A DNA stretch of 64,000 bases from Cliona cf. orientalis (taxonomy: Eukaryota; Porifera; Demospongiae; Clionaida; Clionaidae). Shown here piece by piece: positions 44,570-57,944 of the stretch. A program made the translations under genes and the position numbers. The stretch is taken from contig OZ005705.1 of assembly GCA_963930775.1 (NCBI GenBank), positions 3,410,001 through 3,474,000 on the forward strand. Direction: 5' to 3'. A model generated the notes under the pieces. That model did not search any database. It was not told the origin of the DNA and saw nothing but the letters and a program-made list of their open reading frames with translations. The number at the start of each line of letters is the position of its first letter. Within the stretch, counting starts at the first letter, position 1.

Positions 44570-44764
44570 TTAATATATGAACCAACTTATCAGAACTCCG
44601 GTCCGGTCTATCTTGGCCCGAGCCACATGTACCAAGGCCCTGATGAACAGAAAAGAGCCTATCATGAACAGATCAGAGATTGAACTTCCAAGTGACCAGT
44701 CTTGCAAGGTATACCATGCAGCCTCAAACAAGTAGAGGAACGATTGAATAGCACCACCTTCCAT
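44570..44764 (-). CDS. Hypothetical short membrane-type ORF
   Basis: 64 codons from ATG (MEGGAIQSFLYLFEAAWYTL) to a stop, with one hydrophobic stretch around DLFMIGSFLFIRALVHV that could span a membrane. I do not recognise it and see no support from splicing or a partner. It lies inside the 44263-46441 element, so it may be chance. Confidence 0.2.
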   Translation of the reverse strand: MEGGAIQSFLYLFEAAWYTLQDWSLGSSISDLFMIGSFLFIRALVHVARAKIDRTGVLISWFIY

Positions 44765-45608
44765 TCATGATTGGCTTTGGTGTTAATTTAAATTAATAAT
44801 ATTATAGTCATCAATCGTGTAAACTGAGTATATATAATAATTATCACTACAATGAATGTTTTTGACGATAATTATTGGGTCCATCATGCATATAAATACG
44901 AAGCTACAATAATTACAAATTATCATTCCATAGAGGTTGTAAAGGAAGACAGTTGGGTGTACCAGTGTAGCAGCATGACGGTGTCAAAGTTGGAGACTCG
45001 GGTACACTATTGTTTATGAGCTTGACCTTATTAATTTTAATAAAGTGAGTCTAGGTTAGACGCTTGTTCAGTATCCTCTGAGGTTGTGTGAATGTGACAT
45101 GTATAATTTGTGGGGTATGATGCTGAATTACTGCCTGGTTACACAACCCTTAGAAATATCTGGTACAACGAGGTATACTATGCTTACAAATTGTACCCGG
45201 CTCCGACAGCATGCACTAAAATACTGATAGTGGCTATAATATGATATAGGCTAGCCTTCCATACTGATCCGAGTTACATGAAAATGATTACTGAACTATT
45301 GTGAGAATATTAAATTTTTTATACGCATTGATTTCTCTCACACAACAGGCACATGTTAATTCAATGTTTAAAATACACACAACCTCAGAATAATCTCCTA
45401 ATTTAAGTTCTGTAAGATTAACGCAGTGTCTAGAGTGCCGGCAAATTCTTAGTATGTACAAATTTATATTGCCATATGCAGGAGGGGGCGGGGACTAGGG
45501 CTACGTAAGAGTACAGCATTTTATATGGACTTACCGGCACTATAACGCTTAAATTGCGGTGCCGGTACCGGCACTGTAGACACAGCGTAAAATTAATTGA
45601 CTTCTAAA

Positions 45609-46194
45609 CGAGGGGTCCGCAACGACCTAATTTTATGTACGAGATTTCGAAATCACCTGATTTCAGGAATGGATTTCCAGATTTCTGGTATGACTTCCTA
45701 TGTTTCCTGATTTCCAATTGATTTCTACATAATTTCTTTCTGATAGCTGATTTCTTGATTTCTATTGTGATTTCTTGATTTCAAATTGATTTCTCTCTGA
45801 TTTCATGCATTTCCTTCAGATTTCTGTTTGATTTCTACATTGTTCACTAGTATCATGTAATAGTAATGATCATATTTATCACCATAGCATTTTAAAATCA
45901 TTACTACAAATACCTATACTATACAGCATTAAAAGTCAATGCTATTTCAGCTAGAGCGAGAGCTCGAGCATGGCAGCATAGACCACACCCCTTAAAGTGA
46001 GGGGGAGTGGCAAAATCAATTAAAAGTGGGTGGACCAAGGGGCGTGTCTACATTATACGTCGGATTTCTGGTCGACTTCTAGTGATTTCTTGATTGATTT
46101 CATGTGATTTCTATTGATTTCTCTGTTGATTTCCAGTGATTTCACTTGATTTCTGGGGAAGGTGTACGAGATTTCTTTCGTTGCGGACCCCTCG
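45609..46194. mobile_element. hAT-like MITE, 586 bp, 8-bp target duplication, GATTTC-rich
   Basis: Ends CGAGGGGTCCGCAACGA and its complement are inverted repeats. Identical 8-mers CTTCTAAA flank it at 45601-45608 and 46195-46202. The interior contains some thirty GATTTC or GATTTCT hexamers in one orientation, in two blocks (45645-45840 and 46065-46180). An 8-bp duplication and an AGGGGTCC-type end fit the hAT superfamily. Confidence 0.85.
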
Positions 46195-46540
46195 CTTCTA
46201 AATTGTAGCATTTAGTATGAAAATCGTATACTACAATTTAGAAAATTATACAAGCTTACAGATTAGAGGATTGATAAAAGTTATTCACGTATATACGTAT
46301 CCAATTCCCCGCCTTGATGCCATCAAATCTGTATGCCGGGTACTTCCATATAAATCTATGGTACTTCCAGCTCTTCCTCTGCATTTCGCGCGCCGAAGGG
46401 GTTAACGTGAGGTCAAAGGTCGCGGGGCTTCTCGGTACATAGTGCGATTAGTATTAATCGAGCGGCGTTATATACCCGAAACCCGCTCCCAACTTAGAAA
46501 ATTTCCAGAGTATAAGGGAAAAAAAAGAAAGTCAATAAAT

Positions 46541-46612
46541 GGAGCGAGGATCGAACTAGGGTCCACGGATCCATAGACCAGGGCCTTAGCCACTGCACCA
46601 CGGTGAACGCCG
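46541..46612 (-). repeat. tRNA-like SINE or tRNA pseudogene
   Basis: The minus strand reads GTGGTGCAGTGGCTAAGG (A-box-like) and CTAGTTCGATCCTC (B-box) at tRNA spacing, followed within ~25 bases by a T8 run. The 5' side does not pair with the TCGCTCC acceptor-like end, so no intact cloverleaf. Related in layout to 20816-20890. Confidence 0.5.
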
Positions 46613-46852
46613 CTGCCAGTTGCTCTTTTGTTACGACTTTATAGACAATAGTAGTACTAACCCTTGTGTGTCAAACACTACCCTAAACCAAAAACCCTAC
46701 CTAGCCTTAGCGTTCATATTATAATACTGTGTGATTTAGCCCAGCCCCCTACGGGGGCTGGGCCGTGCGCCTATTGCGCGCGGAGCGCGCGGGTTTCGGG
46801 GGTATATAACGGGATTCGATTAATACCCCGCGGGGATTTGGGGGCTGGGCAG

Positions 46853-47298
46853 AGGAGGTTGGACACGATCACGTGCGCACAAAAAGTGGGCGTGTTGCCC
46901 CATATATAACACTGTACAAAATGTAAGTCACGATCTAAAGCCTTGACGACACTTTTAAATGTGAAAGCAAGTTGAAATCCATGAGAAAAGAAGATCCAGC
47001 GCCATACCCCGCCCGTCCACCCCTCACACTTCTTGCAAATCGAGAAAACTGGTTCCTCAGAATGGCAACATCAAAAACAGTATTTGTCGATCGCAGTCAG
47101 CTTCTTTCGCCGTTTTAACATTAGATCTACACGATTCGTCTCCGTTTCAGCTTCAGATTTGGCCATAGTTCACAAACGCAAACATTTTAGCTACCAGCTA
47201 CACTCGCAAATGGCATTCTTTTGAACGCGTGGCAGCATAATTGCATACCAAGGTCATGTGACTATGGCGTAAATATGCGTCATGTCCAACCTCCTCTG
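46853..47298. mobile_element. Short-TIR element upstream of IFT88
   Basis: CAGAGGAGGTTGGACA on the left is mirrored by TGTCCAACCTCCTCTG on the right. The termini resemble those of the 40592-40995 foldback element. GGGGGCTGGG and a CGAGACTA terminus lie immediately outside to the right. Confidence 0.55.
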
Positions 47299-47342
47299 GG
47301 GGCTGGGTACGAGACTACATGTATGTACGTACAACCGTACTG

Positions 47343-47440
47343 TACTAACCCTATACCAAACCCCGCCCCTTCACGTGACCAATTTAGCCGGTTTTACCAA
47401 TCAGATCTCAGATCAGCAGAAGCGAGCTTTGAAATGGGAT
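47343..47440 (+). promoter_or_regulatory. IFT88 upstream region built from a CCAAT-box repeat
   Basis: Direct copy of 35140-35240. It holds CCCGCCCCTTCACGTGACCA (GC-box-like and E-box), an AATTTAGCCGG stretch and ACCAATCAG (CCAAT box), all within 210 bp of the IFT88 start codon. The repeat ends where the X-box-like site begins. Confidence 0.5.
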
Positions 47441-47442
47441 GC

Positions 47443-47456
47443 GGTATCATGGCAAC
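47443..47456 (+). promoter_or_regulatory. RFX X-box-like site before IFT88
   Basis: GGTATCATGGCAAC fits the X-box pattern RYYNYY-WW-RRNRAC at 13 of 14 positions, with a perfect GGCAAC half-site. It ends 94 bp before the ATG. RFX factors drive intraflagellar transport genes in animals, and the nematode IFT88 gene osm-5 is a classic target with a site at similar distance. Confidence 0.6.
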
Positions 47457-47550
47457 GCGTGCGCGCAACAAATAAACCTTGTGTGTACGTACATGTACTC
47501 GGTGGTGCCGGTGTTTTGCGTGCAGCTCAGCTGTTAGGAGATCGAAATCG

Positions 47551-47634
47551 ATGTCTGTAATGCAAAATATTATGTTGGCTCAAGAGGAAGATGATGATCC
47601 TTATTCAGGATACGAGTACAACTCAATTGCTGCT
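47551..47634 (+). CDS. IFT88: IFT88 exon 1
   Basis: MSVMQNIMLAQEEDDDPYSG through NSIAA, 28 codons, phase 0, donor GTATGT. A second Met at codon 4 matches the usual IFT88 start (MQN...). Confidence 0.85.
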
Positions 47635-50600
47635 GTATGTAGTATATTTTCACGTTTTTATTTATAATCTATAATATTAATATTATTATTAAGGAGTTGG
47701 AAGAAGACCCTGAATTTCACAGGATTGTAAGAACGGGCTATGCTCAGCGTCCTCCCGTTCCGGTATAATAGGCTGGCCATTGTTCAGTTGCTGGCATGAG
47801 TATCAACTGAGAGTATGTTGTATGTTTAAAATTAAATACAGGTTTACAGTTCAGTTATGCCATCTGGAAGTGAAAATCAGCTTTCAGGGACAACTGGGGT
47901 GAGAATCAGTAAAGACAAAGCAAAATAATAAGTAACTAAATATGTATGAATAGTTGCACACTAGAGGTGGAAATGCCAGACCAGCCACAGGATTAGCTCC
48001 AGTGAGTTAATTAAGAAGTTTGACCAACATCAATCATTTATGCAATATTTAGGATTCTATTCAATCTCGTCCAATGACAGGCATAACTGCAGCTGGTTTT
48101 AAGCAAGGTAAGCCATCATGATCTCGTGATTAATGGGGGTGGCGGGTGTAGCGGCTGATATCATTTTTGCAGCATTCTCAATATTTGTAAGTGTTCTATA
48201 AGTCTAACTTGATGTAGTTTATTATTTGACCTGCTCCTTTGATAGATGGCTACCTTGCATAGGGTGCAATGGCACAATTTGAGGGGGAAAAATAACGGTC
48301 ATAAGTAAGGTTATGACCAGTTTTCTGGCACGCAGTTAGATGATTGTGTTTCAGAAAAAATGCTTGTAGGGATTTAAATCCTGTGTATCCAACTAATAAC
48401 AACAGCTACATGTATATATATGTACTGTATTGTCCTGAGAGTAAGCTCCCTCTCCTCTTTAACCTACAAATTCTTGAACTGGTCGTTTACTTAGTTACTA
48501 GATGATCATTTTTCAGAAATACATGTACATGCATGTAGGCATTTTTAAAATTAAATCCTGTGTATCCAAGAAACTAATAACAGCTACATGATATAATATA
48601 TTATACATAATATTATTGTCCTGAGAGTAAGCTCCCTCTCCTGTTTAACGTATAAGTTCTTGTACAGGTACTTTTACCTCATTTAGAGAAGCGCTGTTGT
48701 TCGTATTTTGAACGGTATGTCTCTAATTTGTCAGCTCTTTCTACTGAATATCATTGAAGAAGCATGAAAAGAATTCCTTGGATGGCGGCACTAGCCTATC
48801 GGTCTGGCTTGTATTGTCGAATCGATCTGCGTCAGCATAGTGCCTCTTCTTGCTGCAATGTTGTAGCTCAAAACGAGATGGCTGGACAGGGGCGTGTCCA
48901 GTGAGGGACTCGGGGGGGGGGGGGGGGCTCGAGCACCCCCTAAGGTTTGGCACAACAGCCAACTCAGTAGCTGTGTGACAACTATTGTCACTCATACGCA
49001 ACTACTATTAGACCAACAATAAACTTACCGTACCCTCGTGAAAGAGGGCCCATGGGCGGTGCACCTTACTTTGGGCCAAGATTGGGGGATGGGCCGATAT
49101 TCGAGATATCAGTATCGCATTTATACACGAAAGAGCGCCCAGGTAAGTTACCCATGCTAGCTTCATAAATTGAATAGTAGCAGCGGCTACTATTGATTTC
49201 AGCCTTATTCAAGCACAGTTACCAATCCAGAGTTACCAATCCAGAGCAAGGGCGGCCGCGATACTTAACCGTGTGTGGTTGAGTGCAGCCCTATTAAGTG
49301 GGTGTGGCTACGATCGCTAGCTGTGTACACTCATTTGTTTCTGCTGAAACGTGGCATAAAGCTAGCTAGGCTTAGTTTTACAGCTGTTTAGCATGTTACT
49401 TATCTATTTGAGCTGCGTTTTCAAGGGCAGCTGCACATTAGTGCATATTCGAGTAAACACTAGATTTTAGCGGGAAATTGAGCCCAAAGTGGGGAGTGTG
49501 CCAATAAACCGTAGTGGGCCCTCTTTCACGAGGGTACGGTAATTACTCGCTCTAAATGGTAGTTTATCATTGCTACTTGGCCTAAAGTAGCCTTCTTTGT
49601 CATCAAGCTATCTTCAAGAATATGTTAATGAGGGGCATGGTCAATGTTTTGGGGGTGTGGCTAAATGTTTTGCATGTATACTTTGCGCGTGTTGCACCTC
49701 CCTTCTTCAAATCGTGTACACAATATCTAGGTGGAGAAGAGATGGTACATGTAAGCGTAGCCATCTGCTGGCGGGGGCTTACTTTGAGGCAGTGCTCCAA
49801 GTAATTTTTGAAAGTGCAAGGATGCAATGTCTTTCCATATCGAAAATGGACTGACATCCGCAATAAATGATCAGACAATGACATAATAATAAGTACAGTG
49901 TAGTCCACTTAATTCGAATTTACAAATCCACCCAAATAAATTGAATTAAAGGAAAATTTGCAAATTTGCATGCATACAATCAAGTGATGTGAAACCTCAT
50001 AAATACTGTACACCTCTGCATTCCATATGCATACAATCAGCTGACTGTACTAGAGTCCAGTATAGTGCAGTGCAGGCATACAATTGGTTGAGCGTTAACT
50101 TGTCAGGACATTATATCAGCCTAAGTTGATAATGGTCTGACATAGTTAAAAAATTGACAGGAAAATGTCTGGTGTCTGACTGTTAATTTGAGCACTGTTG
50201 AGGCGAGTTGCGCATACTTGAAATAAGCCCCCCTCCTGCTTGGCCATGTCTACTGCTGCGAAAGGGGGGAGGTGCTTGTTTTCGGGAGAACATATGGTAT
50301 TTGTTTTACATGAATATTATGCTATATACAACAAAGAATACTTCTCAGACGATCCTTTTTCTTACTATATTATATACAATGAAAAATATTTTTCAGAGTG
50401 ACAATCTTCTTATATAGTCTGTGTCATTACATGAGGGCATGGATATGCATCTTGGATGCGCCCGGTTACTATGAACGCACGGGGCGGGCGGAGAGATAGT
50501 CCGCACTACAAGGCTCAGAAATGGTCAGAACTGTAGGGCCGTGTGCACAAAGTAGAGTTGCCTCGGGCCATAGCTACAACTAGAGCTTATGCTTTGTTAA

Positions 50601-53600
50601 CGATCGGCGTGAAAGCGCCGCGTGTTTTGAGAGGCCTACTAAGCAGGCGCTGGCGCTAGCCACCGAGCCTCAAGCGAAGCGAGAGGCGAGGTCTGTTCTT
50701 TGTCATACCTAACAGTAGTCTGGTAGCAATGTTCGAACAGAGCAGTTGCTAATCTCGGACCCAGACCTTCCCTTTTCCACAGCGCTGGATGTATTGATCG
50801 GTAGAAAAGGGAGGGGTCTGGATTCGAGACTAAGCTGAAACTGTTGCCTGCTATGAGAGGTGTGACCTCTGCAACCGCTTCAATCTGCACATGCGCACGG
50901 TACGAATGGGTAATCTTGCCCCGGCAGGATGGTGTTTGTGCGTGAACTACATCTCTATGTTTTGTGAGCATGTACTGTTAATAGATACATCAGCCACATC
51001 CTCATTGTGTCAAACTACATGCAGGCAGGCGGTAATTTAATTAGACGACATTCTTGGGGTCAGTGTAGTATACATACATGTAAATGTACATATTCCACAC
51101 AGGATACACTTTTATGCCGTTACTCCGCCCCGAAACTGGTGCCAAATCCTTCGAATTTGAGCCAAATCGGCTGGAAGCGGGGAGGCTAAGCAGCATGAGG
51201 GCACTGATGCTAAACCATGAATGTAGTTTGCATGGCCTAAACACTGAGTTTAATTGGCCATAACTATCAACATAGGTATGTACATATGCTGGTACCTAAG
51301 GGCAGCGGTTATTTGCGGGTGTAAGTTACATATTCATTGATTATTAATTTTAGCGGATTTATAGTATGACACCTACCAAGTTTATTGAATTTTGTATGCT
51401 TTCAGTAGTAAAAGAATTAGACTGTAGCCATCTCAAATGGTGGATTTCTATCTGTAGTTTTGAATTGGCTCACTTTGTAGCCATATGCTGACCAGGTTTA
51501 AATTTTCTTTCTAAATAGTATTATGCAAAAGGTTTGCCCCCAATTGTACTTCTTACAGGTACTTTGTATTATAGCAATTCACTAATTTCACTAAATTTGG
51601 TCCCTGCTAATAATTGTGTCCTATAATAATATTGCTTGCACGTGGCACTCAATGCACTCAATGTATACATGTACCCAGCAATGCTGAGTGTGCTTGTGGA
51701 ACTTGGTTTGCCAGAATCTTCTGAATTATTTTAGAGATGGCACTGTGAGATATCAGTAAAAACTATCCTCGATACTTGAACAAGGCTGAAATTAATAATA
51801 ACTAGTAGCAGATACTATTGGCAGCTGGATTGAAATCACATTGATCTGTGAAATGTCTGTTGTGCCTCTGATCATGATAATATTGCTGTAATCTTGTAGT
51901 GGTGTGATATACCACATTATGTTGGGCACAGGAAGTGGGGTACGTATACGTGTGTACATGTACACCAACGAGCATAAGAAACCACTGAGTAAAGTAATGT
52001 TATCGGTGAAGTAGGGAGGGCAGTATCAAAAACAGTAGTAGGGGATAATAGCTGTCCTAAACTTTGGAAGAGCTTCCATATTGTTTACAAATTATACCTC
52101 CCTTTACAAGGAATACAATTTGATCCCCTGAATCAGTCGAAGACTATGAAGGGTTCTGTATCTCTACTGGAAAGATCTGAAGATACGTAAGTAACTAAGA
52201 TACTGTATGGCAGGATTTCATAGATTTAGTGCACATGATCATGCGATTAAATTTATTTATGTGCACCTTATATTGTGGGTAATAGATTAAGGTTACGGGA
52301 TAACATTCAACGCGTAATTTATAAATGATTGCGCACGGACACAATTCATGTTTAGTAGGAAACACGAATGGACATTGACCATTTCCAGATGTAAACAAAG
52401 TCCAAATTTCTGCGTTAACTTTTAAAGACCAGAGACTGACTTCGCTGTCATTCACGATAATCCATCGATTGGAGCGGGGCCAACTATAGCGCTTTTTCAA
52501 AAACTCTAAGATGGTGAATCGTCAGACAAGGTTTTGTCCTGGAGGGCCGCTATAAGCGAGTCACGTTGCAGCTGAGCAGTAAGTTTTTATGTTTGCTTTC
52601 TGTTCGTGTAGCTCAACAGAGTTCAAATGCTATACTTGGCCCTGTAGAGCCTCGTAAGCTATTGTTTCATTTGTATATCGTTACTTATATCCCTTTTACA
52701 TTGTTTGCTAGGAAAATTATTCTTGATATCGCACTGCTAAGCATGCGATATTAACCCCCTTAGGGTATACAGTGCGATATTAATTCCTTTAGGGTATACT
52801 AGTACTGTATACTTGATACTGAGGTAACAGTTAGGAATGATAGGTGTAGGGAGGGAATAGGTTTTTCCGAGTCAAGAATTCAGCCAGCCGGCTAGCTGTG
52901 TGCATACACACCACACTACAGCTTGTACAGGAAGTATAAGCGCTAATTGACACCACACAGGATATAATTTAGCAATCATTCAAATGACACTTGCCACCTG
53001 CAAGAATTACACTGTAGCTAGCTAGTTTGTATAGTGTACCATGCTTCTCTCGATCGAGAAACTAAAAGGATGCCACTATTGTTGATGTAACTGACACTGG
53101 ACTATTATTAGCTAGTAGTACAGATAGACAGCTATTTAAAACACTCGTAGCTATATAGCTAGCTAGGCTACTCACAGTTAACAGCTAACCTCGCTCAGTC
53201 AGCGAGTTCAAGTTGGATGGTTCTTTGTCTTGTCACTGTCAAAGTAGAACTTGTTTCTATGGAGCAGCTTGTTTCATGGAGAGGAGCCATTGACCAATCA
53301 GCAGTGAGATAAAATACTCTGCGGGGGCCACTGTTTACTTCCTCGGGATATAATATGGACTGTGAAAAGAACGTGGACAAAAACTGGAATATAACTGTCT
53401 CATTTATTATTCATGTGAACTTTGACCATGTGTGGGCGGAACACTATCCCATAACCTTAACTGTGAAACCAGAAAACCGTCGAAATTTCCCGCTATACCC
53501 AGGGTTGTAGCTAGAAAACTTTTATAGAGCGGTGGAAGCATGGCAGCAACATCTAACGTGTACCATAAAAACAGCTATCATTGCATGCATGCAGAGAGTA

Positions 53601-56600
53601 TATACAGGGCAGTGACCACAGCAGTGGTTACAGTGCTCTGTACTTGTGGTTGTATGCAAAGGCTCCTGTGGTGTGTACTTATAATAACAACTGGCTGGCT
53701 GGTAGTAATCAGTAGGTGTATGTAGTGTATAGTAGTTACGTCCAGAGTCCCAATTAGAAACAAAGAATTCGGCTCTCGCTATGATGAAATTATGATGAAA
53801 TGATGATGAAACCTATGATGAAATATATGATGAAACTTATGATGTAATTCCTGTGAAACTGTTTCAAAATGTTTAGCGCGCATGAAAGGTTGTTGGGACC
53901 CAGAATTCGAACCTAGCGTAGAAGACATCGTGGACTATCGATGAGATATGGTGATTTTCTCGGTTCGCTTTCTTTGGCGAGCTCGCACTCGGGGGGATTT
54001 CCCTATTCAGTCGAGCACATGGCGGGTGAAGGTCAACCGGCTCAAGCCGCGCGCCCCAATATTGTACGCGTATACGGAGCATGCGCAGTTTGTCGATGTG
54101 TCCTAGTTCGAATTTATGGCGGCGTATTCATGAGGGACTCTGGACGTAGTCTCTAAATTGTTCATTATCTACCCAGTAGAAATTTTCTTTTCTGTGGTTA
54201 TGAGGTAATTGTGGTGTAATGTATGATGAAACCTATGGTGTAATCTATGAGGTAATTATGAGAAAATCCAGGGCCTCGCTGGAGCCTTTCTGGGACTTGA
54301 AAATCAGTAAATATGTAGAATATCTTACGCGCGTATCCAGCGAATACATTATAAGCTGAGCGCTACTTTCTCTGAGAAGTACTGTTGGTTGAACTTCATG
54401 TGTTTCCTTGGCTTACGTAATGCCGTGGATAAATAAAGCTAGCCTTGCGCTATATATAGCACGCATCACTGTCACAAGGGGCTGGCCTGCGCGGCGACTG
54501 CAGCAGCGTGACCAACCTGAAATTCGGAAGGAATACTGTGCAGTCGAGTTCGTCTCTGTAATTGAAGCATCGAAACTTGTCGCTATCAAGGTTGAGAGTC
54601 GATCTTAGACGCCATCTCCATGATTTCTGGGGCCAGCATCGATCGATGTGTACGCATTCTATTGACGACCTTTTACCACATGCACCATTACACTGTGTAG
54701 CTACTGGGGAGATGGTCAAGTGTTCATTCTAGTAGCTATAGGCATGCCCAGTACAGCTTCCCATTGTAGAATACGTATGGCCCCGCCCATTTCTCGGCAG
54801 GATAGAGCGGCACGGCACCGCTCTACGCTATAGCGACATCACTGATACCGTATTATATTTTTCATTATATGTAATATCAATCACAGTCACCAAGATATGA
54901 CCAAGAAACTTGAGAAGGCAGTGAACACATTGGTAGAGGAAAGCACTCAAGCTGGAGCCATGAACGACCTACAAACTGTAACTTAAATTTTAGCTGTCAT
55001 TTTTGTTTACATGTACAGGGTTTTATACAGGATATTTTCCCAGGGGGAGGAATACAATTGATGGTAATACTATCATGACGTGCGTAGCACGCCCAGACTA
55101 GGGGGTCTGGGGGCATGGCCCCCCAGGAAAATTTTTAATTTTATAACCTTGAGACTGCTTCTGGTGGCTTCTGAGACCACATCTCAGTTTGGTTTGTTAC
55201 TGCACATTTCACCTTTTTCATGACATATCTTGTGGGCATAGCCACCCATCGATCAAAATTTGCACTTTGTTTGTGGGATGTATCCGTGGCATAATCAGCA
55301 CATGCTCTGTCATCAACATATATACCCATGCAAGCTTGCAAAAGTCCAGTTTATCAGTAAGGCAATAGTTGATTTTAGTCAGTTGGTAGAGAATTATCAG
55401 TGATTTGAGTGGAGCTAGATATATATTCAGACTCATCAGACTCATCTAAGGAGTCAAACAGGCGCACTTCACTTTAATTCTAGCTAGCAATAGGCAATGT
55501 ATTGTGCATTAAGCTATCAATGGCTGTTATTAACAAATATTATTACTATAATATATATTATGGCAGTTTTCGGGGGGGGGGGGGGGAGGAATCCCATTGT
55601 TCCCCCCTCTAAATAAAACACTGCATGTATAATACAGTGTGAGTGCATTTGCAGAATTCAGGATCCATCCATTGCAGTGTAGATACTTTAGACTATGTAT
55701 GATTGCAACGTATGTGAGCCTGTTGACGACCCTCACCTACATAATTATTGTGCTAGGTTTTGCGCATGAGCATAAAGCACTTGGCCTGCAGTGGGTAGTG
55801 TCGATAGGCATGGTCAGCAAAATGCAGTATTTGCGATGCTTGTGGGGCTTACTGAACGATTCGAAGCATGTTGAAGCAAGCATGTTGAAGCAAGCATGTT
55901 GAAGCAAGTTTTTGATGGATATGTCGTGCTTACAAGTCGCTTAGATACCTAGATCTCCAGATCTGGCAATTTTTGCGCTGATAGACAATAAGTAAAAACC
56001 GATGCCTTGTGCATGCGCATGGGTAATTAATCTTCCTGTCATAGAGGTATTTTTAGCTCGAGCTCTAGTGAACCACTCTCAGACAACACTATTTACATGT
56101 ACCTCCTCATATCCATTTTTCTAATATTGGTATATTTCTTGCTTAAAGATTCTCCAGCTGTTGATTGCTTCAAAATGGCCTCTTTATGCTTCGAAATGCT
56201 CTGAATTTGCGTTGTGCTAATATGTATCTCTTCTGCAACCAAACAGCATAATGATCCAGAAACTCTCTCTTCCAATCTGAGAATCTTCTCTTTCTCAGTG
56301 ATATGCCAGCTAGGCTCAATAATTAATACTTATGTCCATTGCTACCGTGTGGCAGCCCTGGAAATGCACATGTGCTGGTTGATGCATACATTGGTCATGT
56401 TCTAGAGGTGGTCTTGGGTATTTATATATAGAATGATTTGGTGCATGCATGCAATGTTTGATTGTGTATGAGGCTGTCCCTCACTAGAACTAGAGGAGTC
56501 TTTCAAAGGAGGGGAGGGACCACATTCTGTAGTCACTTGTAGTAGTTTGGGAAGTATCCGATTGCAGTACTTTCATCCCCTAATATGAAACCCTTAAATC

Positions 56601-57905
56601 TTTTACATACTTCATAATATAGGCTCTGGATAAAGCACGGGAGGCAGCAAGAAAAGAAAGAATTTTGTGTAAACAAAGAGAGCAAGCCCAATTGACTGAT
56701 CAAATTAATCTTGACTTGACATACTCGGTAAGTATTCTAGCATGCTATAGCTGTGATGACGTCTTGGTTGTGTAGTTTTGAGCATGCATAGTAATGCCTG
56801 AACTTGAAAGTTGGTACATAATTTGTAGATCAGAACACTCAATTTCTTTTTCTCTGAGTCACAGTAACGGTCGTTCACTTGAACGTTATCCCTGAGAAGA
56901 GGCGGCATGTTATACCTCTGCCATTATATAGCTTCCATGTGTATCCTGGTACTCATATTCAGGCATTAATTTTCGTGAATGGAAATTTCGTGATTGTGAA
57001 ATCAATCCACAATACCGTAAATCGCAAACATTTCGTGTCTAAAATGTTTCGTGCGATATTTTTTCGTGTTAAATAATTTTCGGACAAATAACACTGTACT
57101 GCATTATTGTTAATATTGCACATGTATTTTCATACGTTCAATTTTGCATAAGCCAGGCTATTGGAGAATATTTTAAAAACAAAAATATTTGCTATTTACG
57201 GCATTTAATGAAATAGAACCCCACGAAAGTTACCCGCCAACCAGTACAGCACAACCAGGTGGTTATATCGATCACATATAATCATAGAGTCGGTAGACTC
57301 TATAAGTAGGGATGGCACGGATAATACCAAGAGTAAATAATAAGGAGGAGAAGAGAGTATCGAACGCGCTATATACTCCGTACAAGATGTTTTCGGAAAG
57401 TCACGCGCCAGGAATTCAAAAATCGACCAATCACAGCGCTCGATTCAAATGGTACATTGTGGGCGTGGCCTCGAGTGCAAGCTAACGCGAGCGCGATTTC
57501 GACCGAAAGCACGAGCAGATCACAATATAAAACGAGCATTTATGAAGAATCTAGCATAAAACTCATGAAAACGCCTCTATTCTTCTCAGTTCTAAGAAAA
57601 ATCAAGTGTTTAGCCCCTTGGGCTAGTCACGTGCGCACGGCTGCAAGTCACGTTACTTGCCGAAAACATATTACACGGGGTATATAGCGCGTTCGACACT
57701 CTCTTCCCCTCCTTATTATTTACTCTTGATAATACATTACAAACATCCAAATATCTCAAAACAGGTAACTCTGTGAGATTTCTAAGTGCCAAAATCGGAA
57801 TCTACAGCAAATTATCGATCTCTAACAAGACCAAGACCATTCATCAACTCAATTGTATATGCCAGAACCAGATGTTCAAAAAAATAGCCTTTTCTCATTC
57901 TTTCT

Positions 57906-57944
<39 letters not shown>

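Larger units (their letters stand above)
44263..46441. mobile_element. TIR element, ~2.2 kb
   Basis: Ends of ~62 bp are inverted: TATGTACCGAGAAGCCCCGC, then CTTTGACCTC and GTTAACCCCTTC. The interior has a nested hAT-like element (45609-46194) and a short unassigned ORF. No recognisable transposase. Confidence 0.75.
48109..52611 (+). other. IFT88 intron 5, no other gene seen
   Basis: 4.5-kb intron with a direct repeat of ~110 bp (48350-48480 and 48530-48670, both with GTCCTGAGAGTAAGCTCCCTC), a G run at 48911-48927, the MITE 49026-49541, the solo TIR end 49894-49960 and the dispersed repeat 50371-50710. Confidence 0.6.

Noticed and set aside
47899..47904. GTGAGA as donor of IFT88 exon 3
   Set aside because: It gives phase 0, which makes the next exon hit a stop or lose frame; GTAAAG at 47909 joins cleanly.
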